Positions 24,001 through 31,964 of a stretch of DNA of 64,000 bases are shown here, in pieces. A program made the position numbers and the translations under genes. Source of the stretch: Chryseobacterium geocarposphaerae (lineage in GTDB: Bacteria > Bacteroidota > Bacteroidia > Flavobacteriales > Weeksellaceae); contig NZ_PGFD01000001.1 of the NCBI RefSeq assembly GCF_002797535.1, positions 1,364,001-1,428,000 of the forward strand. Reading direction: 5' to 3'. Position 1 is the first letter of the stretch. Every line of letters starts with the position of its first letter. The notes beneath the pieces are model-generated. The model worked only from the letters and a program-made list of their open reading frames with translations. It made no database searches and was not told where the DNA came from.

Positions 24001-24011
24001 ATCTCTATTAT

Positions 24012-24890
24012 ATGAAAAAGATAAGTCTGCTTTTCCTTCTGATTTCAGCGTTTATGTTCGCTCAGCAATCCGTTTTGGATCAAAAAATCAATTCCATTAT
24101 CAAAGATAAAAAAGCGACAGTAGGTGTTTCCGTGCTGGGTTTTGAAAATGGTTTTAAATACAATAAAAACGCAGACAAAAAGCTGCCCATGCAAAGTGTG
24201 TTCAAATTTCATATTGCAGCAGCAGTTTTAGATTTTGTAGATAAAGGAAAGCTTTCTTTAGATCAAAAAATAGTATTGGATAAATCTAATTTACTGGAAA
24301 ATACATGGTCACCTCTTCGCGACAAATATCCTAACGGAGGTGTAGAAGTTCCACTGAGCGAAGTTCTTGAGATGACCGTTGCAAAAAGTGACAACAATGG
24401 ATGTGATATTCTGTTGAGGCTATTGGGAGGCACTCAAACTGTTCAGAAGTTTATGGATTCTAAAGGGGTAAAAGGCTTTCAGATTAAGTACAATGAAGAA
24501 GCTATGCATAAAGACTGGAATGTTCAGTATGAAAATTACAGCACCATGAATTCTGCAACAGATGTATTGAAAAAATTTTACGACGGAAAACTATTATCGA
24601 AAAAATCGACAGATTATTTGATGAAAGTTATGTTATCTACCTCAACAGGACTCAACAAATTAATCGAACAGCTTCCTAAAAACACTCCTGTAGCGAGAAA
24701 AACGGGAGCTTCAGGAAAAAATAAAGAAGGTTTAACAGGGGCCGAAAATGAAATTGCGATCATTACTTTACCAAATGGCAAGCATTATGCAATAGCTGTA
24801 TTTGTCAGTAATTCAATGGAAACGGATGCTGTCAACTGCAAAATGATTTCGGATATTTCAAAGACTGTCTGGGATTATTTTAATAAGTAA
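24012..24890 (+). CDS. Class A (subclass A2) beta-lactamase, CIA/CME-like
   Basis: 292 residues with a signal peptide (1-18, FMFAQQ); a periplasmic serine beta-lactamase (EC 3.5.2.6) that opens beta-lactam rings through an acyl-enzyme. Motifs: S62-V-F-K65 with the catalytic Ser, S126-D-N128, a Glu in the omega loop (NEEAMHKDWN, 161-170), and K230-T-G232. The sequence resembles the A2 group (CIA of Chryseobacterium indologenes, CME of Elizabethkingia), which act as extended-spectrum cephalosporinases. No insertion sequence or integron is nearby, so it looks like a resident chromosomal gene. The exact variant and spectrum cannot be given from sequence alone. Confidence 0.88.
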   Translation: MKKISLLFLLISAFMFAQQSVLDQKINSIIKDKKATVGVSVLGFENGFKYNKNADKKLPMQSVFKFHIAAAVLDFVDKGKLSLDQKIVLDKSNLLENTWSPLRDKYPNGGVEVPLSEVLEMTVAKSDNNGCDILLRLLGGTQTVQKFMDSKGVKGFQIKYNEEAMHKDWNVQYENYSTMNSATDVLKKFYDGKLLSKKSTDYLMKVMLSTSTGLNKLIEQLPKNTPVARKTGASGKNKEGLTGAENEIAIITLPNGKHYAIAVFVSNSMETDAVNCKMISDISKTVWDYFNK

Positions 24891-24920
24891 AATTTAAAGC
24901 TTAATTTTAAAACCGACAAA

Positions 24921-25343
24921 ATGAAAAAAACATTTTTAATATTAGGAATTTTCACCTGCACATTTTTCTTTGCGCAGAAGAGTAAAACGTATCTTTATCT
25001 GGATTATAACAGCGTGTGTTGCGGAACTCCATCCACAATCCCTGTAATGACCTATATTGAAACTTTTCAAAGCAAAAACAAAAGAAAACCCATTGAAGTC
25101 TACAGACAATCAGGGCTTGGAAGAGAAGGTGAGTTCAAGCTTTTTATCGGAATTGATGCGCTTTCAAAATCCCAAAGAAAACAATTCATAAAAGGCCTTG
25201 AAGAAACGGTAACCTCGCAGAATAATAAAAGAAACCTCAGTAGTGACGGATCTGTATTTTTCACGCCGACTCAATCTTTAAGTAAAGAAAAATTAAACCA
25301 ATTAAATAATTTAACTATCTATAAAAAAGAAAAATTAAAATGA
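24921..25343 (+). CDS. Small secreted protein of unknown function
   Basis: 140 residues with a signal peptide (1-18, CTFFFAQK). The mature part begins with YLYLDYNSVCCGTPST, carrying an adjacent Cys-Cys pair, and is otherwise basic and polar. No family recognised. Its stop overlaps the start of the 3-hydroxybutyryl-CoA dehydrogenase gene (ATGA), so the two are translationally coupled although their compartments differ. Confidence 0.55.
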   Translation: MKKTFLILGIFTCTFFFAQKSKTYLYLDYNSVCCGTPSTIPVMTYIETFQSKNKRKPIEVYRQSGLGREGEFKLFIGIDALSKSQRKQFIKGLEETVTSQNNKRNLSSDGSVFFTPTQSLSKEKLNQLNNLTIYKKEKLK

Positions 25344-26233
25344 TCAAAAACATTGTAGTTATCGGAGCTGGAACCATGGGGAATGGTATTGCACATACTT
25401 TTGCACAAAGCGGGTTTAAAGTGAATTTGGTAGATGTATCTCAGGAAGCTTTAGACAGAGGGTTAAAAACCATTACTACCAATCTTGACAGAATAATTGC
25501 AAAGGGAAACCTTACAGAAGAACAAAAAGCTGAAACTTTAGGAAATATCACCACTTTCACAGCGCTTCAGGATGCTGTAGGATCTGCAGATCTTATCGTG
25601 GAAGCGGCTACTGAAAACCAGGAATTGAAACTGAAAATTTTCGGACAAATGGATGAATTTGCTACTGAAAACTGTATTCTGGCTACTAATACTTCCTCTA
25701 TTTCCATTACTAAAATCGCTGCGGCCACAAAAAGAGCAGATAAAGTAATCGGAATGCACTTTATGAATCCGGTTCCTATCATGAAACTGGTTGAAATCAT
25801 CAAAGGATATTCTACTTCTAAGGAAACGTTTGATGCCATTTATGAAATGAGCAAAACATTAGGAAAAGTTCCTGTGGAAGTGAACGATTACCCAGGATTC
25901 GTAGCCAATAGAATTCTGATGCCGATGATCAACGAATCTATCGAAACGCTTTATAATGGTGTTGCGGGAGTTGAAGAAATTGATACGGTAATGAAATTAG
26001 GAATGGCTCATCCGATGGGGCCGCTTCAGTTGGCAGACTTTATTGGTCTTGATGTTTGTTTAGCGATCTTAAACGTAATGTACGACGGATTCAAAAATCC
26101 TAAGTATGCTCCTAACCCACTATTGGTAAATATGGTAATGGCCGGAAAGCTTGGAGTAAAATCAGGAGAAGGGTTCTATGACTATTCTGAAAGCAAAAAG
26201 GCTGAAAAAGTGGCAAAAATGTTCTCAAAATAA
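25340..26233 (+). CDS. 3-hydroxybutyryl-CoA dehydrogenase
   Basis: 297 residues, the usual length of the single-function enzyme (EC 1.1.1.157), which interconverts acetoacetyl-CoA and 3-hydroxybutyryl-CoA with NAD(P)H. The cofactor loop is GAGTMG at 9-14. The active-site segments are ILATNTSSISITKIA (~113-127) and GMHFMNPVPIMKLVEII (~138-154) with the catalytic His, and the C-terminal domain has DYPGFVANRILMPMINE. It takes part in fatty-acid or butanoate metabolism, or the phenylacetate route (PaaH). The neighbours do not settle which. Confidence 0.9.
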   Translation: MIKNIVVIGAGTMGNGIAHTFAQSGFKVNLVDVSQEALDRGLKTITTNLDRIIAKGNLTEEQKAETLGNITTFTALQDAVGSADLIVEAATENQELKLKIFGQMDEFATENCILATNTSSISITKIAAATKRADKVIGMHFMNPVPIMKLVEIIKGYSTSKETFDAIYEMSKTLGKVPVEVNDYPGFVANRILMPMINESIETLYNGVAGVEEIDTVMKLGMAHPMGPLQLADFIGLDVCLAILNVMYDGFKNPKYAPNPLLVNMVMAGKLGVKSGEGFYDYSESKKAEKVAKMFSK

Positions 26234-26275
26234 ACTTTTAAGTTATGAGTTGTAAGTTTTAAGTTATACATTTGG
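26234..26275 (+). repeat. Short direct-repeat tract after the dehydrogenase gene
   Basis: Repeated units close to TTTTAAGTTATGAGTTG and TAAGTTTTAAGTTATAC. A simple low-complexity tract of two to three units, possibly a slippage product. Confidence 0.4.
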
Positions 26276-26312
26276 CTTATTAAAAGCTGTAATCTATCTA
26301 ATAACTGCAACC

Positions 26313-27632
26313 TTGATAAAATTTAAAGAAAAATATATTCAGATATTATTGGTCATCATTACGGCAATGGTGACTATTTTACGTTTTTTGCTCAATGAAA
26401 ATGGCAGAGTAAGTCCCGACTCTATCCGGTATCTTAAATTTGCTCATGTACTTCCGGAGATCGATAATACCATTACGCCTTTAGGATATCCTTTGAGCAT
26501 TAAGATTTTTACGTTTTTAGGCACGGATGAATTTTGGGCTAGTAAAATCGTAGGAATTGCGGCCATGCTTTTTATTGTTTTTTTCTCCTGGAAAAAGAAT
26601 TTTTATTCCAGAGAAGCTACTGTTCTAGTTGCTCTTTTCAGCTTTGTTTCCATTTTTGCAGCTACTTTAAGTGAAGGCTGTATTCTGCCTTTTGTTTTTC
26701 TTTTCCTGTTTATAGCTGATAAAATTATCAAAGAAAATCTTAAAGGATGGAAAGCTGTTGTTTATCTTTCTTTAAGCTTAATTCTTCTTTATAACATCAG
26801 ATATAGCTCATTGTTTATCATGGGAGCTGTAGGTCTTTACGGACTGTTGTTCATCAAACGTAGTTATGGCCGTTCATTTTTAATTTCCGGAATTATTTCA
26901 GGAGTCTATATCATTCTGTATAAGCTTTTATTTATTGATTATTTTAATGAAGATTACGTAAAACAATCTTTGGAAATAGGATTGTACCCTACTTCTAAAC
27001 TTTTAAAGGAATTATTTGAAGGTCTTGCTACCACTTTCAATCCGTTCATCCATATGTCTGATCCGGGAGGCGGAATAATTAATTATGGAATTTACGGGTT
27101 AGGAGTTTTGAATATTCTTATCATGATCTTCTTATTTACAAGATATAAGCTTACAAATTCAGAGTTCTTCTTTGTTTTTACCGGAGTTTTCGGAATTATA
27201 TGTTCATTTTTCATTCAATATTTTTATCCTGTAGATGCCATTGGCTATAGAATACTTGCTCCGTTCAGTTTTCCGCTATGGCTGGTTTACTTTAGAAAGT
27301 TATTTCTGCTTTTTGATGTTAAAGTCTATGCTGTCGGAATTTTAAGTATTATGTCCGGAATTCTTTTCACATGGCTTTCCAAAGGAAATTATCTTGAAAA
27401 CAGGAAAGAAGTAGTTCATTTTTTACAGTCTGAAAAGCTGGATAAGGTTCCTTTACGATTTTATTTAAAATCTATGGAAGATCTTGATAAAATGCAGGTT
27501 GCAGAACTTGTAAGCACGGTAAATTCTAATTTAGCAGTAACCTTTAAAGCTTCTGACACCTTAAAAAAGACAACCTTAACCTACTATAAAGTTTCTCAAA
27601 AAATTAAAATCGACAAGAACAAATACCAATAA
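26313..27632 (+). CDS. Polytopic membrane protein, possibly a membrane glycosyltransferase
   Basis: 439 residues with about ten hydrophobic segments. Early residues NENGRVSPDSIRYLKFAH (~28-45) follow the first membrane segment, and an acidic or polar loop after the first helix is typical of ArnT/DUF2029-like GT-C transferases, but the DD/DE signature is not clear, so this is tentative. The frame opens at a TTG (26313); the next Met is residue 19 (26367), inside the first membrane helix, so the TTG start is preferred. The soluble C-terminal tail is about 60 residues. Confidence 0.6.
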   Translation: MIKFKEKYIQILLVIITAMVTILRFLLNENGRVSPDSIRYLKFAHVLPEIDNTITPLGYPLSIKIFTFLGTDEFWASKIVGIAAMLFIVFFSWKKNFYSREATVLVALFSFVSIFAATLSEGCILPFVFLFLFIADKIIKENLKGWKAVVYLSLSLILLYNIRYSSLFIMGAVGLYGLLFIKRSYGRSFLISGIISGVYIILYKLLFIDYFNEDYVKQSLEIGLYPTSKLLKELFEGLATTFNPFIHMSDPGGGIINYGIYGLGVLNILIMIFLFTRYKLTNSEFFFVFTGVFGIICSFFIQYFYPVDAIGYRILAPFSFPLWLVYFRKLFLLFDVKVYAVGILSIMSGILFTWLSKGNYLENRKEVVHFLQSEKLDKVPLRFYLKSMEDLDKMQVAELVSTVNSNLAVTFKASDTLKKTTLTYYKVSQKIKIDKNKYQ

Positions 27633-27639
27633 TTTTGTT

Positions 27640-27647
27640 ATCTTTGA
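27640..27647 (+). promoter_or_regulatory. Candidate -7 promoter box for the acidic protein gene
   Basis: TATCTTTG, a TAnnTTTG match, 23 bp upstream of the ATG at 27671. It lies just after the stop of the membrane-protein gene. Confidence 0.35.
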
Positions 27648-27670
27648 TTTAAAGTTAAAACATTAGAAAA

Positions 27671-27910
27671 ATGAAATTACCAAAGTTTTTATTAGCAGAT
27701 AATTCAGAATTTCCGGAAGATCTTTTCGTAGTTCATACAGAATATCCAAGATTTATCTTAAACGTTGAGGAAGAAGAAGTTGAGTGGCTAGACGATCTAG
27801 AGGGTGATGATGAAGAAACGATGGCAGATGAGGCTACTAAAGTAGTAGAAGCTGCTTTCAAGTGGTGTGATGAAGAGTTGGCTAAGTACGATGAAGAAGA
27901 GGAAGATTAA
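27671..27910 (+). CDS. Small acidic conserved protein of unknown function
   Basis: 79 residues. It opens MKLPKFLLADNSEFPEDLFV, has VHTEYPRFILN in the middle, and ends in an acidic stretch (KYDEEEED). No signal peptide, so probably cytoplasmic. The ordered N-terminal half with a conserved-looking pattern suggests a folded protein and not merely an acidic tail. It has its own promoter box and a strong terminator. No family name can be given. Confidence 0.65.
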   Translation: MKLPKFLLADNSEFPEDLFVVHTEYPRFILNVEEEEVEWLDDLEGDDEETMADEATKVVEAAFKWCDEELAKYDEEEED

Positions 27911-27930
27911 TACATAATCCTATTAAAACA

Positions 27931-27962
27931 TAAAAAGGAACTCGATCGAGTTCCTTTTATTT
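27931..27962. terminator. Terminator between convergent genes
   Basis: AAAAAGGAACTCGA / TCGAGTTCCTTTT, a near-perfect palindrome with T-runs on both sides. It serves the acidic protein gene (plus) and possibly the META lipoprotein gene (minus). Confidence 0.8.
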
Positions 27963-27980
27963 TTATATATTCTTTGCTTT

Positions 27981-28385
27981 TTATTCCGCTTTGTTGAATT
28001 TAAGCAACAAAAGATTGTCCTGATACAATTCTAATGTACTCCCGGAAACAACATATCTGTTTGCTTTTTGCACCATATCCAGGAAATTCTTTTCTACGCT
28101 CATATTGTCACACGCCATTTTGGTAGATCCCACCTGTGAAGCCGCGAATTTTCCTGAAGCTGTTTCCATCGTAACGGCACCAAAATACCTGTTGCATCCT
28201 GAATTTCCGCTGATCTTCGCTCCTTCTACATTCAGGGTCGGAATCTGCCCTTTTACATTATCTGCTAAAGTCCATTTTGTATTGGCAATCGAAGGCTGCG
28301 CTTTTCCCACTTTTGATGAAGAAGCCACTGTTCCGCATGATACCAAAACTGCTGCTGTGCATATGCTTAAAAAAAGGTTTTTCAT
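27981..28385 (-). CDS. META-domain lipoprotein (HslJ-like)
   Basis: 134 residues. A lipoprotein signal (MKNLFLSICTAAVLVSCGTV, lipid-anchored Cys17) is followed by a META domain: IANTKWTLADNVKGQIPTLN (~33-52), then ISGNSGCNRYFGAV (~58-71) and MACDNMSVEKNFLDMV. META/HslJ proteins are envelope proteins of unclear function, linked in enterobacteria to heat and novobiocin tolerance. The two Cys (GCNRY, MACDN) fit a disulfide. Probably in the outer or inner membrane facing the periplasm. Confidence 0.83.
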   Translation of the reverse strand: MKNLFLSICTAAVLVSCGTVASSSKVGKAQPSIANTKWTLADNVKGQIPTLNVEGAKISGNSGCNRYFGAVTMETASGKFAASQVGSTKMACDNMSVEKNFLDMVQKANRYVVSGSTLELYQDNLLLLKFNKAE

Positions 28386-28519
28386 TTTTCTCTTTTGATT
28401 TAATCCAAATTTACGGAAATTATATTATTTAAAAAGTGATCGGAAAATTTTATTGTTTTTTTAACGATTGTTTTCTGTTTCGAATTTTCAGGATAATTCA
28501 CAATTATTTTCCCAGAAAA

Positions 28520-28618
28520 AGATGCTTCGCTTCGCTCAGCATGACACAACTACAATTATTTTTAAAGGAAAAGTTAGTATTAAGAAATAGATGTTATTCT
28601 AAGCTTGTCGAAGCATCT
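28520..28618. repeat. Intergenic palindromic repeat, family A (complete)
   Basis: 99 bp bounded by the perfect 10-bp inverted ends AGATGCTTCG (28520) and CGAAGCATCT (28609). The left arm continues CTTCGCTCAGCATGACA and matches, in reverse, the unit at 4343. It lies downstream of pheT. Confidence 0.6.
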
Positions 28619-28624
28619 AAAAAC

Positions 28625-28652
28625 AGAAACGGACTTTAAAAAGTCCGTTTCA
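28625..28652 (-). terminator. Terminator after pheT
   Basis: Stem AAACGGACTT / AAGTCCGTTT with a TAAA-like loop, 27 bp beyond the pheT stop on the minus strand. Confidence 0.7.
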
Positions 28653-28678
28653 TAATATATTCTATAATTATTTAAAAA

Positions 28679-31081
28679 TTATCCTCTCAATTCAGCATTG
28701 AATTCTTTCTGAAAAGATTTAATCAAAGATTCCATTACTGCTGCAATCTCTTTTTCTTCTAATGTTTTTTCTTCATTTAAAAGCTCAAAGCTCATTGCGT
28801 AAGATTTCTTACCTTCCGGAAGGTTTTTCCCTTCGTATACATCAAATAAATTAATGTTTTTAATGTAAGGAGACTTATTCTTTTTAGCAGTTTCATACAG
28901 ATCTTCGTAGTTCACGCTCTTATCAATCAATAATGCTAAGTCTCTTCTGATCTTGTTAAATTTAGGAATATCCTTGAATTTCAATTCATTTTTAGAACGC
29001 AATTCCTGAGCAAATTCCAATTCAACTTCTGCATAGAAACATTCCTGATCGATGTCAAAATCTTTCAGTTGCTGAGCAGAAACTTTTCCGATTCTTACTA
29101 AAACTTTTCCATCCACTTCATATGCTAAAGCATCAGAGAATCTATCGTCTGATAAAGCAACTTCTTTATAATCAATTGCTAATCTTTCTAAAAGAACTTT
29201 TACATAAGCTTTTAAATTATAAAAACTCGTTGCAGATTTTGGCTGTAACCAGTTTTCAGCAACTTCTCTTCCTGAAACTAAAATAGCCAACTGCTTTCTC
29301 TCAGTATATTTATCTTTTTTATGATAGATTTTTCCGAACTCAAAAAACTTGATGTTCTGATTTTTTCTGTTGATATTGTAGATTGCATTCTGAAGAAGAC
29401 CTTCCAATAAAGATTTTCTCATGAACGCCAAATCACCACTCAAAGGATTCAATAGCTTCACTGCATCCGTTTCATCTTTTACAGAAGTTAATGAATTGTT
29501 CATTACCTCATTGAAACCTAAGCTTTGTAAAGTTCTTGCCCAGTTGTTCTCCAATTCATCCTGATCGTTTGCGCTCAGCTTTACAGGAGTAAATGAAATC
29601 TTTTGCGGAGCATCAATTTTGTTGTATCCATAGATTCTCAAAATCTCTTCAATCACGTCGATTTCTCTCGTTACATCTGCTCTGTAAGCAGGAACTGAAA
29701 TCTCAAGACCGTTCTGAATTTCATTTAAAACCTGGATTTCCAAAGATTTTAAAATTTCCTTTACTTTTTCTCTGTGAATTTTTGTTCCTAAAATCTGCTC
29801 AATTTTAGAGAATCTGATGATCACATAGCTGTCTTCTATTTTCTTTGGATATTCCTCCAACAATTCTCCTACAAGCTTCCCTTCTGCTAATTCCGAAATT
29901 AATTTAATCGCGTGAGTAATGGCAGTTCTCGTAAGATTCGGATCTACTCCTCTTTCAAATCTGAAAGAAGCATCCGTATTCAGTCCGTGGAATTTAGCTC
30001 CTTTTCTTACTGCAACAGGATTGAAGTAAGCACTTTCCAGGAAAATTGTTTTTGTTTCTGTAGACACTCCTGAATGAGCACCGCCAAAAACTCCGGCAAT
30101 ACACATTGGGTTGTCTTTTCCGTCTTTAATGATGATTTCAGAACCATTCAAAGTTCTTTCAACACCATCTAAAGTTGTGAATTTTGTTCCTTCTTTTACC
30201 GTTCCCACTTTTACTTTTTTGTCTGCAATTTTATCTGCATCAAAAGCGTGAAGTGGTTGACCATACCCGTGAAGGATATAATTGGTAATGTCTACAACGT
30301 TATTAATCGGGCTCAATCCGATGGCTTTTAATCTGTCTTTTAACCAAGCCGGAGAGTCTGCAACTTTTACATCTTCAATTACTGCTCCGATATATCTTGG
30401 GCACAATTCCGCATCTTCAACTTCCAGTTGGAAATCGTGAGTGCCTTCGTTATTCAACACTACTGAAGAAACTTTTTCAAAAGTAGATTTCAACTGATTG
30501 GTAGAAAGGAAAGCATATAAATCTCTTGCAACGCCGTAATGAGACATGGCATCGGTTCTGTTTGGAGTTAAACCAATTTCAAAAACCTCATCGTTGGTCA
30601 GTTCGAAATAATCAGCGAAATTTTTTCCTACTTCATATTTTTCCGGATCTAATACCATGATTCCTCCATGATCTTCGCTCAGTCCCAATTCATCTTCTGC
30701 ACAAATCATTCCCTGAGAAACCTCTCCTCTGATTTTTGCTTCTTTTATTTCAAAAAAGTTTCCGGTTTTATCATAGATTTTGGTTCCGACAACTGCTACA
30801 GGAACTGTTTGCCCGGCTTCTACATTCGGAGCCCCACAAACAATGTTCAACACTTTTCCGTTTCCTACTTCTACGGTAGTTTTCTTCAGTTTGTCTGCAT
30901 TAGGATGTTTTTCGCAAGTTAAAACCTTACCAACTACAATCCCTTCCAAGTTGCCTTTTACACTTTCAAATTTTTCAATTCCTTCAACTTCAAGGCCTAT
31001 ATCGGTAAGGAACTCTCCTATTCTTTCAGGTTTGATCTCCGTTTTAATATAGTCTTTCAGCCAGTTATTTGATATCTTCAT
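28679..31081 (-). CDS. pheT: Phenylalanyl-tRNA synthetase beta subunit
   Basis: 800 residues, the bacterial PheT length. It forms the (alpha-beta)2 enzyme that charges tRNA-Phe (EC 6.1.1.20). Domains in order: N-terminal MKISNNWLKDYIKTEI; tRNA-binding OB fold (about 40-150, ADKLKKTTVEVGNG, NIVCGAPNV, KIRGEVSQGMICAEDELG); B3/4 editing region (~210-390, with DASFRFERGVDP); B5 (~400-480); catalytic-like module; and C-terminal anticodon-binding FDX-ACB domain (KFNKIRRDLALLIDKSVNY to the end). pheS is not next to it. It has its own terminator. Confidence 0.95.
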   Translation of the reverse strand: MKISNNWLKDYIKTEIKPERIGEFLTDIGLEVEGIEKFESVKGNLEGIVVGKVLTCEKHPNADKLKKTTVEVGNGKVLNIVCGAPNVEAGQTVPVAVVGTKIYDKTGNFFEIKEAKIRGEVSQGMICAEDELGLSEDHGGIMVLDPEKYEVGKNFADYFELTNDEVFEIGLTPNRTDAMSHYGVARDLYAFLSTNQLKSTFEKVSSVVLNNEGTHDFQLEVEDAELCPRYIGAVIEDVKVADSPAWLKDRLKAIGLSPINNVVDITNYILHGYGQPLHAFDADKIADKKVKVGTVKEGTKFTTLDGVERTLNGSEIIIKDGKDNPMCIAGVFGGAHSGVSTETKTIFLESAYFNPVAVRKGAKFHGLNTDASFRFERGVDPNLTRTAITHAIKLISELAEGKLVGELLEEYPKKIEDSYVIIRFSKIEQILGTKIHREKVKEILKSLEIQVLNEIQNGLEISVPAYRADVTREIDVIEEILRIYGYNKIDAPQKISFTPVKLSANDQDELENNWARTLQSLGFNEVMNNSLTSVKDETDAVKLLNPLSGDLAFMRKSLLEGLLQNAIYNINRKNQNIKFFEFGKIYHKKDKYTERKQLAILVSGREVAENWLQPKSATSFYNLKAYVKVLLERLAIDYKEVALSDDRFSDALAYEVDGKVLVRIGKVSAQQLKDFDIDQECFYAEVELEFAQELRSKNELKFKDIPKFNKIRRDLALLIDKSVNYEDLYETAKKNKSPYIKNINLFDVYEGKNLPEGKKSYAMSFELLNEEKTLEEKEIAAVMESLIKSFQKEFNAELRG

Positions 31082-31237
31082 TGCTCTATTTTGAAAATTT
31101 TTAAATGAATTTTTGCGAGTACAAATGTCGTGTTTTTTTGAGAGATAGAGAAATTTAGAAGTAACTTTAAGATAAATACTTCACTTTTTATTTCTCACGA
31201 AACGACCTATTTTACCAATTGAAAGTTGAGATATTTT

Positions 31238-31963
31238 TTATAGACTTTTCCCTTCAATATAATCCATTAATGTTTTCTTATAATTGGGAGCAATGACAAT
31301 CTGCTGATTTCCGATAACAATATGGTTTCTTTCAATGGCTTCTATTTTATTTAAAGCAATGATATATGATCTGTGAACCCTCATAAAGTCTTCGGAAGGT
31401 AATTCTTCTTCAAGTTTTTTCAGGCTCATCAATGTTAAAATAGGTTTAGGATTATCTTTAAGATATATTTTTACGTAATCTTTCAATCCTTCAATGTAAA
31501 GAACTTCTGAGAATTCAATTTTAACCTGTCGGTATTCTGATTTTACAAAAATGAAACTTTGTTTCTTCTCTGTTTTTTGCGGTGTAGACTCTGGAACTGC
31601 TTCAAAATAAGTTCTTGCTTTTTGAGCGGCATTCAGAAACTCATTATAATCAAATGGTTTTAAAAGATAGTCTAAGGCACTCACTTTATAGCCGTCAATT
31701 GCATATTGATCGAAGGCAGTTGTAAAGATCACTTTGCTTGTTGCAGGAAGCAGTTTCGAGAATTCCAACCCTGAAAGATCAGGCATCTGAATATCCAGAA
31801 AGAAAAGATCAATCTCTTTTTCTTCTTCACACACCTGCATTGCTTCTATTGCACTGTTGCATTTTGCTTTGAGCTCCAAAAAAGGGGTTTTCAAAACATA
31901 ACTCTCTATAAGATTTAAAGCCATAGGTTCATCATCAGCAATTAAACAGGTAAGTTTTCTCAT
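31238..31963 (-). CDS. LytTR-family response regulator
   Basis: 241 residues. Receiver domain 1-120 with the phospho-acceptor Asp57 in LFFLDIQMPDLSG and the conserved Lys in YLLKPFDY (~103). LytTR DNA-binding domain at about 140-240 (FIFVKSEYRQVKIEFSEV, YIEGLKDYVKIYL, FMRVHRSYIIALNKIEAIE). It is partnered with the LytS-like kinase whose stop is 1 bp from its start. LytTR regulators bind pairs of short repeats; the nearby efflux operon is a likely target. Confidence 0.9.
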   Translation of the reverse strand: MRKLTCLIADDEPMALNLIESYVLKTPFLELKAKCNSAIEAMQVCEEEKEIDLFFLDIQMPDLSGLEFSKLLPATSKVIFTTAFDQYAIDGYKVSALDYLLKPFDYNEFLNAAQKARTYFEAVPESTPQKTEKKQSFIFVKSEYRQVKIEFSEVLYIEGLKDYVKIYLKDNPKPILTLMSLKKLEEELPSEDFMRVHRSYIIALNKIEAIERNHIVIGNQQIVIAPNYKKTLMDYIEGKSL

Positions 31964-31964
31964 T

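Noticed and set aside
26313-27632. Firm assignment as a GT-C glycosyltransferase
   Set aside because: The multi-helix layout fits, but the acidic signature after the first helix is not clear enough, so only a tentative call is given.
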